DNA of 64,000 nucleotides from Pseudomonas graminis (lineage in GTDB: Bacteria; Pseudomonadota; Gammaproteobacteria; Pseudomonadales; Pseudomonadaceae), in assembly GCF_013201545.1 (NCBI RefSeq), contig NZ_CP053746.1, positions 1,341,001 to 1,405,000 on the forward strand. The letters are read 5' to 3'. This document shows positions 38,021 to 47,414 of the stretch, one piece after another. Both the position numbers and the translations under genes were made by a program. Each line of letters starts with the position of its first letter. The stretch's first letter is position 1. The notes below the pieces were generated by a model that saw nothing but the letters and a program-made list of their open reading frames with translations, had not been told where the DNA came from and searched no databases.

Positions 38021-38046
38021 CAAGGACCGGCTTCAGCCGGGAAGCT
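38021..38046. repeat. REP half-element abutting the IS110 end
   Basis: AAGGACCGGCTTCAGCCGGGAAG-type palindrome, the same class as 46195 and 61059, begins directly at the IS end. Only one half is present on this side, and no second half is recognisable at the other end of the IS. Confidence 0.7.
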
Positions 38047-38056
38047 TTTGATCTTG

Positions 38057-38087
38057 GGGCGACGGCACCAGCAGCCGTCGCCCTTTT
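38057..38087 (+). terminator. Rho-independent terminator, probably of yggS-proC-yggT
   Basis: GGGCGACGGC, loop ACCAGCA, GCCGTCGCCC, then TTTT. It lies after the IS and REP, about 1.6 kb from yggT. Before the insertion it would have followed yggT closely; that is an inference. Confidence 0.75.
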
Positions 38088-38214
38088 CCCGCCTAATGAA
38101 TGTCGCGCCGGCAAAAATCCAAAGCGTTACCCTCCGCGAATTCAGCCATTTAGTTTGTTGCCGCACCCCCGCGCGATCTTTAGACTTACGCCTCATTTCA
38201 GCGAGAGCAGGTCG

Positions 38215-39354
38215 ATGTCCACGGTCTTTCCCAAAGATTCTGTCGGTCTAGTCACGCCGCAAACGGCGCATTTCAATGAACCGCTGGCCTTGGCCTGCGG
38301 ACGCTCGTTGCCTGCCTACGATCTCATCTACGAAACCTACGGTCAGCTCAACGCCGCCAAAAGCAACGCGGTACTGATTTGCCACGCGCTTTCGGGTCAT
38401 CACCACGCGGCGGGCTACCACAGCGCAGAAGACCGTAAGCCGGGCTGGTGGGACAGTTGCATCGGCCCCGGCAAGCCTATCGACACCGATAAGTTCTTCG
38501 TCGTCAGCCTGAACAACCTCGGCGGATGCAATGGCTCCACCGGTCCCAGCAGCCTCAACCCGGAAACCGGCAGGCCCTTCGGCGCCGACTTTCCGGTGTT
38601 GACGGTCGAAGACTGGGTGCACAGCCAGGCGCGGCTTGCCGACCGGCTGGGCGTGGATCAATGGGCCGCCATCGTCGGCGGCAGTTTGGGCGGCATGCAG
38701 GCGCTGCAATGGACGATCACCTACCCCGAGCGCGTGCGGCACTGTCTGGCGATTGCTTCTGCACCCAAGCTGTCGGCGCAGAACATCGCCTTCAACGAAG
38801 TCGCGCGGCAGGCAATTCTGACGGACCCGGAATTCCACGGCGGCTCATTTCAGGAGCACGGCGTGATCCCCAAGCGCGGCTTGATGCTGGCGCGCATGGT
38901 CGGGCACATCACGTACCTGTCCGATGACTCGATGGGTGAGAAATTCGGCCGGGGCCTGAAGAACGAGAACCTCAACTACGACTTCCACAGCGTGGAGTTC
39001 CAGGTCGAAAGCTACCTGCGGTATCAGGGCGAGGAGTTTTCCGGGCGCTTCGACGCCAACACCTACCTGCTGATGACCAAAGCGCTGGACTACTTTGATC
39101 CGGCCGCCAACTTCAACGACAACCTCGCCGCCACCTTCGCCAACGCCAGCGCCAGGTTCTGTGTGATGTCGTTTACCACCGACTGGCGCTTCTCCCCGGC
39201 CCGCTCGCGGGAACTGGTCGATGCGCTGATGGCGGCGAAAAAGGACGTCTGTTATCTGGAAATCGATGCGCCCCAGGGCCACGACGCGTTCCTGATCCCG
39301 ATCCCGCGCTACTTGCAGGCTTTCTCCAGCTACATGAACCGAATTGCACTCTGA
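38215..39354 (+). CDS. metX: Homoserine O-acyltransferase (succinyltransferase, MetX family)
   Basis: 379 residues from the ATG at 38215 ([16 protein letters not shown]). Alpha/beta hydrolase fold with nucleophile S157 in [24 protein letters not shown] before it, and terminal GHDAFLIP carrying the histidine. First committed step of methionine synthesis. Pseudomonas MetX proteins of this kind use succinyl-CoA despite the name. It precedes metW by 7 bases. Confidence 0.95.
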   Translation: MSTVFPKDSVGLVTPQTAHFNEPLALACGRSLPAYDLIYETYGQLNAAKSNAVLICHALSGHHHAAGYHSAEDRKPGWWDSCIGPGKPIDTDKFFVVSLNNLGGCNGSTGPSSLNPETGRPFGADFPVLTVEDWVHSQARLADRLGVDQWAAIVGGSLGGMQALQWTITYPERVRHCLAIASAPKLSAQNIAFNEVARQAILTDPEFHGGSFQEHGVIPKRGLMLARMVGHITYLSDDSMGEKFGRGLKNENLNYDFHSVEFQVESYLRYQGEEFSGRFDANTYLLMTKALDYFDPAANFNDNLAATFANASARFCVMSFTTDWRFSPARSRELVDALMAAKKDVCYLEIDAPQGHDAFLIPIPRYLQAFSSYMNRIAL

Positions 39355-39361
39355 GGACACC

Positions 39362-39982
39362 ATGAGAGCCGACCTGGAAATCATCCAAGACTGGATACCG
39401 GCAGGCAGCCGTGTGCTCGACCTCGGTTGCGGCGACGGCGAATTGCTGGCCTGGCTGCAGGAGCACAAGCAAGTGACGGGCTACGGCCTGGAGAACGACG
39501 CCGACAACATCGCCCGCTGCGTGGCGCGCGGCGTCAATGTCATCGAACAGGATCTCGACAAGGGGCTGGGCAACTTTGCCAGCAACAGTTTCGATGTGGT
39601 GGTCATGACTCAGGCGCTTCAGGCCGTGCACTACCCCGATCGCATCCTCGACGAAATGCTGCGCGTCGGCCGCCAGTGCATCATCACCTTCCCCAACTTC
39701 GGGCACTGGCGTTGCCGCTGGTACCTGGCGAGCAAGGGGCGAATGCCGGTTTCCGAGTTCCTGCCGTACACGTGGTACAACACGCCGAACATCCACTTCT
39801 GCACCTTCGAAGATTTCGAAGAGCTGTGCCGGGGTCGGTCGGCCAAGGTCATTGATCGGCTGGCAGTCGATCAACAGCATCGGCACGGCTGGGCCAGCAA
39901 GCTTTGGCCTAATCTGTTGGGGGAAATCGGCATCTATCGCGTCAGCAGCCCGGGCTTGCAGGACCACCAGATTGCCGTGTGA
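39362..39982 (+). CDS. metW: Methionine biosynthesis protein MetW
   Basis: 206 residues with a SAM-methyltransferase-like fold: RVLDLGCGDGELLAWL near residue 20, then VVVMTQALQAVHYPD. It is required with MetX for acyltransferase activity in related bacteria. Start at the ATG at 39362. Confidence 0.93.
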   Translation: MRADLEIIQDWIPAGSRVLDLGCGDGELLAWLQEHKQVTGYGLENDADNIARCVARGVNVIEQDLDKGLGNFASNSFDVVVMTQALQAVHYPDRILDEMLRVGRQCIITFPNFGHWRCRWYLASKGRMPVSEFLPYTWYNTPNIHFCTFEDFEELCRGRSAKVIDRLAVDQQHRHGWASKLWPNLLGEIGIYRVSSPGLQDHQIAV

Positions 39983-40073
39983 CCAGCGACTCAGGCAGGT
40001 GAAGCCCTGCCAGCCAGCGTCTGCACCGAAGTAAAGAGCCAAAGACAGCGACGCAAACCGGCTCAGCTTCAAT

Positions 40074-40117
40074 CAGCAGATTTCATGCAGCAGATTTTCA
40101 CGCAGCCGATTTTCACG
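40074..40117. repeat. Three short tandem repeats upstream of rdgB
   Basis: CAGCAGATTTCATG, CAGCAGATTTTCACG and CAGCCGATTTTCACG lie end to end, finishing 8 bases before the rdgB start. No function is evident. In P. aeruginosa a DUF4426 gene lies between metW and rdgB; here only 143 bases remain. Confidence 0.7.
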
Positions 40118-40125
40118 GACTCATC

Positions 40126-40731
40126 ATGACCCTCTCCCAGCTTGTACTGGCCAGCCACAACGCCGGCAAACTCAAAGAACTCCAGGCCATGCTCGGCGCG
40201 AGCGTTCATCTGCGCTCGATTGGCGAGTTCAGCACCGTGGAGCCCGAAGAAACAGGGCTGTCGTTCGTCGAGAACGCGATCCTCAAGGCGCGCAACGCTG
40301 CGCGTATTTCCGGTCTGCCGGCGCTGGCCGATGATTCAGGACTGGCCGTGGATTACCTGGGCGGTGCGCCGGGCATTTACTCCGCGCGTTACGCCGACGG
40401 TCAGGGTGATGCGGCGAACAACGCCAAATTGCTGGACGCCCTCAAGGACGTACCCGCCGAACAACGCGGCGCCCAGTTCGTCTGCGTTCTGGCACTGGTG
40501 CGCCACGCCGACGACCCGCTGCCGATCCTCTGCGAAGGTCTGTGGCACGGCCGCATCCTCACCGCCGCCAGCGGCGAACACGGCTTTGGTTATGACCCGC
40601 TGTTCTGGGTGCCGGAGCGCAACTGTTCAAGCGCCGAACTCACCCCGGCCGACAAGAATCAGATCAGCCACCGCGCCCGCGCCATGGCCCTCCTGCGTCA
40701 GCGTCTGGGGCTGAGCCCTGATCAACAATGA
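40126..40731 (+). CDS. rdgB: dITP/XTP pyrophosphatase
   Basis: 201 residues. Removes inosine and xanthosine triphosphates from the nucleotide pool. [12 protein letters not shown] at the N-terminus, the acidic [12 protein letters not shown], and GFGYDPLFW are all present. Its stop overlaps hemW as ATGA. Confidence 0.96.
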   Translation: MTLSQLVLASHNAGKLKELQAMLGASVHLRSIGEFSTVEPEETGLSFVENAILKARNAARISGLPALADDSGLAVDYLGGAPGIYSARYADGQGDAANNAKLLDALKDVPAEQRGAQFVCVLALVRHADDPLPILCEGLWHGRILTAASGEHGFGYDPLFWVPERNCSSAELTPADKNQISHRARAMALLRQRLGLSPDQQ

Positions 40732-41942
40732 CTCAGGATTCCACCACCCGGCCGTTGATTCTGGGCGCGGCCGGCTTCTCCTCTGAGCAGCCACGCACGC
40801 CCCTTGCCGAGCTGCCGCCGCTGTCGCTGTACATCCATATTCCGTGGTGCGTGCGCAAATGCCCCTATTGCGATTTCAACTCCCACACGGCGAGCCCGGT
40901 GTTGCCGGAGCAGGAATACGTCGACGCGCTGCTGGCCGATCTCGACCAGGACCTGCCCCACGTCTACGGCCGCGAGCTGAGCACGATTTTCTTCGGCGGC
41001 GGCACGCCCAGTCTGTTCAGCGCCGATGCGCTGGGCCGTTTGTTGCGCGGCGTGGAACAACGCATCCGCTTCGCCCCAGACATTGAGATCACGCTGGAAG
41101 CCAACCCCGGCACCTTCGAGCAGGTGAAATTCAGCGCCTATCGCGGCCTGGGCATCAATCGCCTCTCGATCGGTATCCAGAGTTTTCAGGAGGCCAAGCT
41201 CAAGGCCCTCGGGCGTATCCATAACGGCGATGAAGCCGTGCGCGCGGCGGACATGGCGCGTCAGGCGGGTTTCGATAACTTCAACCTGGACCTCATGCAC
41301 GGTTTGCCGGATCAGTCCCAGGAAGACGCCCTCGGCGACCTGCGTCAGGCGATCGCCCTCGCCCCGACGCACCTGTCCTGGTATCAGCTGACCCTTGAGC
41401 CGAATACGGTGTTCTGGAATCAGCCGCCCACGCTGCCGGAAGACGACATTCTCTGGGACATTCAAGAGGCCGGTCAGACGCTGCTTCGGGAAAACGGCTA
41501 CGCCCAATACGAAGTGTCTGCCTACGCACAGCCGCAGCGCGAAGCCCGGCATAACCTGAATTACTGGGGCTTCGGGGACTTTATCGGGATCGGCGCGGGG
41601 GCCCATGGCAAGCTCAGCCACCCGGACGGGCGCATCATCCGCACCTGGAAAACCCGGCTGCCCAAGGATTACCTCAATCCGGCCAAGGCCTATCAGGCTG
41701 GCGAAAAGCTGCTGCCACTTGATGAGATGCCGTTTGAATTTTTGATGAACGCTCTGCGCCTGACAAAAGGCGTGGACGCTGCATTATTTCAGCGCCGCAC
41801 CGGTCTAATCGTCGATTCGCTCGCCAGCGCCCGTCTTGAGGCGGAGCAACGCGGCTTGCTGGAGACCGATCCGGCGCGGTTGGTGGCAACCGCGCGCGGC
41901 CAGTTATTCCTCAACGACCTGCTGCAGCACTTTCTTCTGTAA
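40728..41942 (+). CDS. hemW: Radical SAM heme chaperone HemW
   Basis: 404 residues. The [4Fe-4S] cysteines are C41, C45 and C48 (CVRKCPYC); [10 protein letters not shown] follows and a HemN-like C-terminal domain. It lacks the extra N-terminal cysteine that marks true HemN. It probably inserts heme into proteins rather than oxidising coproporphyrinogen. Confidence 0.94.
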   Translation: MTQDSTTRPLILGAAGFSSEQPRTPLAELPPLSLYIHIPWCVRKCPYCDFNSHTASPVLPEQEYVDALLADLDQDLPHVYGRELSTIFFGGGTPSLFSADALGRLLRGVEQRIRFAPDIEITLEANPGTFEQVKFSAYRGLGINRLSIGIQSFQEAKLKALGRIHNGDEAVRAADMARQAGFDNFNLDLMHGLPDQSQEDALGDLRQAIALAPTHLSWYQLTLEPNTVFWNQPPTLPEDDILWDIQEAGQTLLRENGYAQYEVSAYAQPQREARHNLNYWGFGDFIGIGAGAHGKLSHPDGRIIRTWKTRLPKDYLNPAKAYQAGEKLLPLDEMPFEFLMNALRLTKGVDAALFQRRTGLIVDSLASARLEAEQRGLLETDPARLVATARGQLFLNDLLQHFLL

Positions 41943-41964
41943 GGCTCAACACTAAGGACACTGA

Positions 41965-42288
41965 ATGGAATTCGTACTCGACTTGCTGGCCACTGTCTCG
42001 CGCTGGAGTCGCAGCAATTTGTCGGAAATCGCCCTGGCACTGGTGGGCTGTCTGCTCATTCTGTTCGGAACTGACATCAAGGGCTGGATCGAAGGCCGCA
42101 TCGGCGGCTTTGCCGGCGCCCTGCGCATTCCGATCATGGCGCTGCTCTGCACCGTCGGCAGTGGCGCTGCGCTGATTTATGCAACGCCGTGGGTCGTGCG
42201 CGGCCTGAGCCAGTTCAACAACTACAGCCTGGCGCCGGTGTTGCTGGTGGTACTGGTACTGATCGGGGTGGTGGCTGATCGGAAATAA
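41965..42288 (+). CDS. DUF3392 family membrane protein
   Basis: 107 residues with about three hydrophobic helices, opening MEFVLDLLATVSRWSRSNLSE and ending VVADRK. Unknown function. It follows hemW by 22 bases and is the last gene of the metX run, ended by the hairpin at 42306. Confidence 0.85.
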   Translation: MEFVLDLLATVSRWSRSNLSEIALALVGCLLILFGTDIKGWIEGRIGGFAGALRIPIMALLCTVGSGAALIYATPWVVRGLSQFNNYSLAPVLLVVLVLIGVVADRK

Positions 42289-42305
42289 CCGGCCGGAAAC
42301 GTAAA

Positions 42306-42338
42306 AGCGCCCCTGCCCGCGGGCGCGGGAGGGGCGCT
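42306..42338 (+). terminator. Rho-independent terminator after DUF3392 gene
   Basis: AGCGCCCC, a GC-rich inner stem, then GGGGCGCTCTCT. Strong stem with a short T/C tail. Confidence 0.75.
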
Positions 42339-42381
42339 CTCTAGAAATCACACTCCGCTGTTGCTGGGTGCGATCAGCCCA

Positions 42382-42822
42382 TCAGCGAATGCTCTGGATG
42401 CTGCCTTTGTTGCCGGTCACTTTCACGTTCACTTGCTTGAAGATGAAGTAATCGTTGACGGTGACTTCGTAACGCGGCGCCACGATCAGGTCGGAACCGG
42501 ACGATTTGACGGCCTTGAAGGCCGCGGCTGCCTTGGTGGAGGAGATCGGGTCCGGCAGAGGAAGACCCATGCCACCGCCGCTCGCGCCGCCGTAGGTCAC
42601 GCCGTCCGCAAACTGCGTATCGCCGCCGATGTTCAACCAGCCGAACAGAACATTGGTGGACGACTCGCCGCTGATGGCTTCACCGACTTTGACGTCAGCC
42701 TTCAGATCAGTCTTCACGTCGCCGGACAGCGAAGCGCTTGGCTGGCTGACGTTGTAGCTGACACACCCGCTGGTGGTCGCAATCAGCGTGGCGATTGCAG
42801 CCATTTGCCAAAACTTGTTCAT
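42382..42822 (-). CDS. Small lipoprotein of unknown function
   Basis: 146 residues from the ATG at 42822. GAGGA lies six bases before it, while an ATG two codons earlier touches that site. A lipoprotein signal peptide ends in ATTSGC, so C20 would be acylated. The mature part is rich in Ser, Gly and Val (SYNVSQPSASLSGDVKTDL) and looks like TRL-type small lipoproteins. Monocistronic as far as can be seen. Confidence 0.75.
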   Translation of the reverse strand: MNKFWQMAAIATLIATTSGCVSYNVSQPSASLSGDVKTDLKADVKVGEAISGESSTNVLFGWLNIGGDTQFADGVTYGGASGGGMGLPLPDPISSTKAAAAFKAVKSSGSDLIVAPRYEVTVNDYFIFKQVNVKVTGNKGSIQSIR

Positions 42823-42989
42823 CTTCATTCCTCGTCATCAATATTGATATATGCAACGGCGGGGACTATGAAGATCAGAACTGAAAAGGGATGTCGGACG
42901 ATTCCGAAGACCCTGTAGCTTTATTAGGAAGAAATCGAAGGGTGCGTCATACAAGGCGAACTGTTGGCTGAAATGCGCTGTAAAAACTC

Positions 42990-43015
42990 AAAAGCGGCCG
43001 CTACCGGGCCGCTTC
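42990..43015 (-). terminator. Rho-independent terminator after trmB
   Basis: On the minus strand AGCGGCC, loop, GGCCGCTTTTGAGTTTTT: a short GC stem with T-runs, 15 bases past the trmB stop. Confidence 0.7.
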
Positions 43016-43029
43016 TGGTCAAGAAGTGA

Positions 43030-43788
43030 TCAGGCCAGCTTCTCGAACTTCAGGTCCCAAACCCCGTGACCGAGGCGTTCCCCACGGCGCTCGAATTTGG
43101 TGACCGGACGCTCCGCAGGGCGCGGAACGCATTTGCCGTCTTCTGCCAGGTTGCGGTAACCCGGCGCCACGTTCATCACTTCCAGCATGTATTCGGCATA
43201 GGGTTCCCAGTCGGTCGCCATGTGCAGCACGCCACCCGGCTTCAGCTTGGTGCGCACCAGCTCGGCAAATTCGGCCTGAACGATGCGGCGCTTGTGATGG
43301 CGGGACTTGTGCCAAGGGTCCGGGAAGAACAGCATCAGCCGATCCAGGCTGTTGTCGGCCACACAACGGTTGAGCACTTCGATCGCATCGCAATCATAAA
43401 CGCGCAGGTTGGTGAGCCCCTGGGTCAGTACGCCGTTGAGCAAGGCGCCGACGCCCGGACGGTGCACTTCCACGCCGATGAAATCCTGCTCTGGCGCCGC
43501 GGCGGCCATTTCCAGCAACGAGTGGCCCATGCCGAAGCCGATTTCGAGGGTGCGCGGGGCCGAGCGACCAAACACCTGATCGAAATCCACCGGGGCGTCG
43601 GCCAGCGGAAGCACGAAACGCTCCTTGCCCTGATCCAGACCACGTTGCTGGCCTTCGGTCATCCGACCGGCGCGCATCACGAAGCTCTTGATGCGCCGGT
43701 GATGGCTGTCATCGCCTGGCGCTTTGGCGTTTTCGTCATTCATCACTTCATCGTCCGGAAGTGGGTCGGGCGTTTGCGAATCAATCAT
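43030..43788 (-). CDS. trmB: tRNA (guanine-N7)-methyltransferase
   Basis: 252 residues from the ATG at 43788. Methylates G46 in the tRNA variable loop using [18 protein letters not shown] is motif I, and [18 protein letters not shown] is the family signature. It follows thiG by 10 bases. Confidence 0.95.
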   Translation of the reverse strand: MIDSQTPDPLPDDEVMNDENAKAPGDDSHHRRIKSFVMRAGRMTEGQQRGLDQGKERFVLPLADAPVDFDQVFGRSAPRTLEIGFGMGHSLLEMAAAAPEQDFIGVEVHRPGVGALLNGVLTQGLTNLRVYDCDAIEVLNRCVADNSLDRLMLFFPDPWHKSRHHKRRIVQAEFAELVRTKLKPGGVLHMATDWEPYAEYMLEVMNVAPGYRNLAEDGKCVPRPAERPVTKFERRGERLGHGVWDLKFEKLA

Positions 43789-43798
43789 CAACAGGCTC

Positions 43799-44593
43799 TT
43801 ACTTGATCAGACCATCCAGCGGCGAAGACGCGCTGGCATAGAGTTTCTTGGGCATACGGCCGGCTAGGTAGGCCATGCGGCCTGCCAGAATGGCGTGTTT
43901 CATGGCTTCGGCCATCAGCACCGGGTGTTGCGCGTGGGCGATGGCCGAGTTCATCAGCACCGCCTCACACCCCAGCTCCATGGCGATGGTGGCATCGGAC
44001 GCAGTGCCGACACCGGCATCCACCAACACCGGAACTTTCGATTCTTCGAGGATGATCTGCAGGTTGTACGGGTTGCAGATCCCCAGGCCAGTACCAATCA
44101 GGCCCGCGAGGGGCATCACTGCGCAGCAGCCGATTTCGGCGAGCTGGCGGGCGATGATCGGGTCATCGCTGGTGTAGACCATGACGTCGAAGCCGTCCTT
44201 GACCAGCGTTTCGGCCGCCTTCAGGGTTTCGATGACATTGGGGAAAAGGGTTTTCTGGTCAGCGAGGACTTCCAGCTTGACCAGATTGTGGCCATCGAGC
44301 AGCTCGCGGGCCAGGCGGCAGGTGCGCACGGCCTCGATGGCGTCGTAGCAACCCGCAGTGTTAGGCAGGATGGTGTAGCGGTCCGGCGGCAGCACGTCGA
44401 GCAGGTTCGGTTCGCCCGGGTTCTGCCCCAGGTTGGTCCGGCGCACTGCAACGGTGACGATCTCGGCGCCCGAGGCTTCGATGGCCAGACGGGTCTGTTC
44501 CATGTCCGTGTACTTGCCAGTGCCGACCAACAGGCGCGACTGAAAAGTCCGACCGGCCACGGTGAACGGCTTGTCGCTGCGAACGTTGCTCAT
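43799..44593 (-). CDS. thiG: Thiazole synthase
   Basis: 264 residues. Builds the thiazole phosphate of thiamine from deoxyxylulose phosphate, dehydroglycine and ThiS thiocarboxylate. RLLVGTGKY near the start, [12 protein letters not shown] with the Schiff-base lysine, and [11 protein letters not shown] are conserved. ThiS is encoded 67 bases upstream. Confidence 0.96.
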   Translation of the reverse strand: MSNVRSDKPFTVAGRTFQSRLLVGTGKYTDMEQTRLAIEASGAEIVTVAVRRTNLGQNPGEPNLLDVLPPDRYTILPNTAGCYDAIEAVRTCRLARELLDGHNLVKLEVLADQKTLFPNVIETLKAAETLVKDGFDVMVYTSDDPIIARQLAEIGCCAVMPLAGLIGTGLGICNPYNLQIILEESKVPVLVDAGVGTASDATIAMELGCEAVLMNSAIAHAQHPVLMAEAMKHAILAGRMAYLAGRMPKKLYASASSPLDGLIK

Positions 44594-44660
44594 CTGAAAT
44601 CCTCTTTACGGTTGAGGTTCTTGCAGTGCTTGCGGACCAGGCCCGCAGCGCGTCGAGGGG

Positions 44661-44861
44661 CTAGCCGCCACCGATGGCGTGCACCACTTCGACCTGATCG
44701 CCTTCGGTCAGCGCCGTGGCGGCATGCTGGCTGCGCGGAACAATGTCCAGATTGAGCTCGACGGCGACTCGGCGCCCGGTCAGATCCAGACGTGACAACA
44801 ATCCCGCAACGGTCTCGCCATCGGGCAGCTCAAAGGATTCACCGTTCAACTGAATGCGCAT
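44661..44861 (-). CDS. thiS: Sulfur carrier protein ThiS
   Basis: 66 residues, ubiquitin-like fold. Ends in AIGGG, the C-terminal glycine being thiocarboxylated. FELPDGETVAGLL and VAVELNLDIVPRS are typical. First gene of thiS-thiG-trmB. Confidence 0.95.
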   Translation of the reverse strand: MRIQLNGESFELPDGETVAGLLSRLDLTGRRVAVELNLDIVPRSQHAATALTEGDQVEVVHAIGGG

Positions 44862-45000
44862 GCGAGAGGGCAGCCATCATTTTAGGGGCGAGCATTCTAG
44901 CCCGATCGGTCGGTATGACCAAGGCAAAGCCACGCCATTCGTCTCAGGCGTGGCCGAGTGCTTGCGACGCGTCCGCGGCAGACGCGCGCTCCAGACGGGA

Positions 45001-45384
45001 TTAAAGCGTGTCGAGTCCCAGGCGCCATGCCGTCCAGCCGAGAATCGCCCAGCCGATCAGGAAAAACAGGCCACCGAACGGGGTGATGATGCCCAGCTTG
45101 GTGGCGCCCGTCAGCGTCATCAAGTAGAGGCTGCCGGAAAACAGGATGATGCCCAGGGTGAAGGAGATCCCTGCATAGGTGACGAGCCGGCCCTGGATCT
45201 GCATCGCCAGCAGTGCCACGCCAAAGATCGCCAGCGCATGAATCAGTTGGTAGAGCACGCCGGTATGAAAGACAGCCAGGTACTCGGGGGTCAGACGGTT
45301 TTTCAGGCCGTGGGCAGCAAACGCACCAAGGGCAACGCCGGTAAATCCGAAGAAGGAGGCCAACATCAGAAAGGTTCGTAACAT
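45001..45384 (-). CDS. DUF423 family membrane protein
   Basis: 127 residues from the ATG at 45384, with GGAG 8 bases before; the TTG at 45390 overlaps the ribosome-binding region. Four predicted helices, with GVALGAFAAHGLK near residue 20 marking the YgdD/DUF423 family. Function unknown. Confidence 0.88.
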   Translation of the reverse strand: MLRTFLMLASFFGFTGVALGAFAAHGLKNRLTPEYLAVFHTGVLYQLIHALAIFGVALLAMQIQGRLVTYAGISFTLGIILFSGSLYLMTLTGATKLGIITPFGGLFFLIGWAILGWTAWRLGLDTL

Positions 45385-45420
45385 GTACAACTCCAGGCAA
45401 GTTCAATGACGCGTGGTCTG

Positions 45421-45426
45421 TATAAT
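45421..45426 (+). promoter_or_regulatory. Likely -10 element of mtgA promoter
   Basis: A perfect TATAAT lies 34 bases before the mtgA ATG. No convincing -35 hexamer at the expected distance. Confidence 0.4.
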
Positions 45427-45459
45427 GGCCCGCTCAACCGGTTCGGCCAAGCCATCTCT

Positions 45460-46170
45460 ATGCTGCAATTACTACTCCGTCGTGTCGCCAAAGGCCTGCT
45501 CTGGTTCGCAGCGGCAAGTGTCGTGCTGGTGCTGATTTTCCGCTGGGTCCCTCCTCCGTTTACCGCTTTGATGGTCGAACGCAAGATTGAATCCTGGTTT
45601 GACGGTCAGCCCATTGACCTGCAGCGCGACTGGGAGTCATGGGACCACATCTCAAATGACCTGAAAATCGCCGTCATTGCGGGCGAGGACCAGAAGTTCG
45701 CCGAGCACTGGGGTTTCGATATCGACGCCATTCAGGCAGCGCTGGTTCATAACGAACGCGGCGGCTCCCTGCGCGGGGCCAGCACGCTGAGCCAGCAGGT
45801 GTCGAAAAACCTGTTCCTGTGGTCGGGGCGCAGTTACTTTCGCAAGGGCCTGGAGGCTTGGTTTACCGGGCTGATCGAGGTGTTCTGGTCCAAGCAGCGC
45901 ATTCTTGAGGTGTACCTGAACAGCGTGGAATGGGACGACGGTGTTTTCGGCGCTCAGGCCGCTGCGCAGCATCACTTTCATGTGAATGCGAGCCAGCTGT
46001 CCACACAACAAGCGAGCTATCTCGCCGCCGTCCTGCCCAACCCCCGGGAGTGGAGCGCCAGCCACCCCAGCAGCTACGTCGCAAGTCGCGCGAGCTGGAT
46101 CCGCCAGCAGATGCGTCAGTTGGGTGGGGATGAGTATTTGATGGGGTTGAATCACAGTCGCAGGTGGTGA
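45460..46170 (+). CDS. mtgA: Monofunctional peptidoglycan glycosyltransferase
   Basis: 236 residues from the ATG at 45460. One N-terminal membrane anchor, then the GT51 domain: EDQKFAEHWGFD with the catalytic glutamate, GASTLSQQVSKNLFLW, and KQRILEVYLNSVEW. Polymerises lipid II glycan strands in the periplasm. No transpeptidase domain. Confidence 0.95.
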   Translation: MLQLLLRRVAKGLLWFAAASVVLVLIFRWVPPPFTALMVERKIESWFDGQPIDLQRDWESWDHISNDLKIAVIAGEDQKFAEHWGFDIDAIQAALVHNERGGSLRGASTLSQQVSKNLFLWSGRSYFRKGLEAWFTGLIEVFWSKQRILEVYLNSVEWDDGVFGAQAAAQHHFHVNASQLSTQQASYLAAVLPNPREWSASHPSSYVASRASWIRQQMRQLGGDEYLMGLNHSRRW

Positions 46171-46194
46171 GCCCCAGTCTGGCTTTATAGCTTT

Positions 46195-46288
46195 CGTAGG
46201 ACTGGCTTTAGCCGGGAAAGCGTTATGCGTCACGCCGCAAGCCTGATGGTGCTCAACCCGGCCTCTTCCCGGCTGAAGCCGGTCCTAC
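46195..46288. repeat. REP palindrome pair (GGCTTTAGCCGGGAA class)
   Basis: CGTAGGACTGGCTTTAGCCGG with distal complement CCCGGCTGAAGCCGGTCCTAC, about 50 bases apart. A different class from the GAGCTTGCTC type; it recurs at 38021 and 61059. Confidence 0.82.
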
Positions 46289-46385
46289 TCAGAAACCGCG
46301 TCCAGCCTGCGGGATGGGCAGGGTCAGATTCGCGTTCACGCTGTTAGTAGTTTCCGCATCAGGCGCAATACACCCCACAAACAAA

Positions 46386-46414
46386 AACGCCCCGATCAAC
46401 TCGGGGCGTTTTGG
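46386..46414 (-). terminator. Rho-independent terminator of rpoH (and mtgA side)
   Basis: AAAACGCCCCGA, loop TCAAC, TCGGGGCGTTTT. A/T runs on both sides allow use in either direction between convergent mtgA and rpoH. Confidence 0.85.
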
Positions 46415-46429
46415 GTTTCAGCGCAGCGA

Positions 46430-47284
46430 TCAGGCAGCGATCGACAGTTTCAGCTTGTTCATCGCGCTCTTTTCGAGCTGACGAATACGCTCGGCGGAGA
46501 CGTTGTACTTCTCGGCCAGGTCGTGCAGCGTGGCCTTCTCTTCCGCCAGCCAGCGCTGATACAGAATGTCGCGGCTGCGATCGTCGAGCACGTTCAGCGC
46601 TTCGTGCAGGTTGGCCGTCGAGCTGTCAGTCCAGTCGGAATCTTCCAGCTGACGCGCCGGATCGTAACGATGGTCTTCCAGGTAGTTGGCTGGCGACTGG
46701 AAGGCGCTGTCATCGTCGGCTTCTGCCGCCGGGTCGAAGGCCATGTCGTGGCCAGTCAGACGGCTTTCCATCTCGCGCACTTCACGGGGCTCAACGCCCA
46801 GACTCTCGGCGACGCGATGCACTTCTTCGTTGTTCAGCCAGGCCAGACGCTTCTTCTGGCTGCGCAGGTTGAAGAACAGCTTGCGCTGAGCCTTGGTGGT
46901 CGCGACCTTCACGATGCGCCAGTTGCGCAGGATGAACTCGTGAATCTCGGCCTTGATCCAGTGCACGGCAAAGGACACCAGGCGCACACCCATCTCGGGG
47001 TTGAAGCGCTTCACGGCCTTCATCAGGCCAACGTTACCTTCCTGAATCAGGTCAGCCTGAGCCAGTCCATAACCGGAATAACTGCGTGCGATATGCACGA
47101 CAAATCGCAGGTGGGCGAGCACCATCTGCCGAGCCGCCCCCAAATCCTGCTCATAGTAGAGACTCTCGGCCAGTTCACGCTCCTGCTCGGGCGTCAGCAG
47201 TGGAATGCTGTTAACCGTGTGCACATAGGCTTCCAGGTTTGCACCCGGGACTAAGGCATACGCAGGTTGCAAAGAATTGGTCAT
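46430..47284 (-). CDS. rpoH: Heat-shock sigma factor RpoH
   Basis: 284 residues from the ATG at 47284 with GGAGG upstream. Sigma-70 region 2 with [17 protein letters not shown] and [11 protein letters not shown], the RpoH box QRKLFFNLR, and region 4.2 helix-turn-helix [19 protein letters not shown]. Directs RNA polymerase to heat-shock promoters. Downstream of ftsYEX as in other gammaproteobacteria. Confidence 0.97.
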   Translation of the reverse strand: MTNSLQPAYALVPGANLEAYVHTVNSIPLLTPEQERELAESLYYEQDLGAARQMVLAHLRFVVHIARSYSGYGLAQADLIQEGNVGLMKAVKRFNPEMGVRLVSFAVHWIKAEIHEFILRNWRIVKVATTKAQRKLFFNLRSQKKRLAWLNNEEVHRVAESLGVEPREVREMESRLTGHDMAFDPAAEADDDSAFQSPANYLEDHRYDPARQLEDSDWTDSSTANLHEALNVLDDRSRDILYQRWLAEEKATLHDLAEKYNVSAERIRQLEKSAMNKLKLSIAA

Positions 47285-47414
47285 ACGAAAAACCTCCGAC
47301 ACATAACTCGTGCAGTTCAGCACTGCGAAATTGACCGGGAACCGCTAGACAAGTTCCCTGAGCTGAAAAGTCAATAGGTGAAACAAAATTTACTAACGAT
47401 GAAGCTACTCAACA

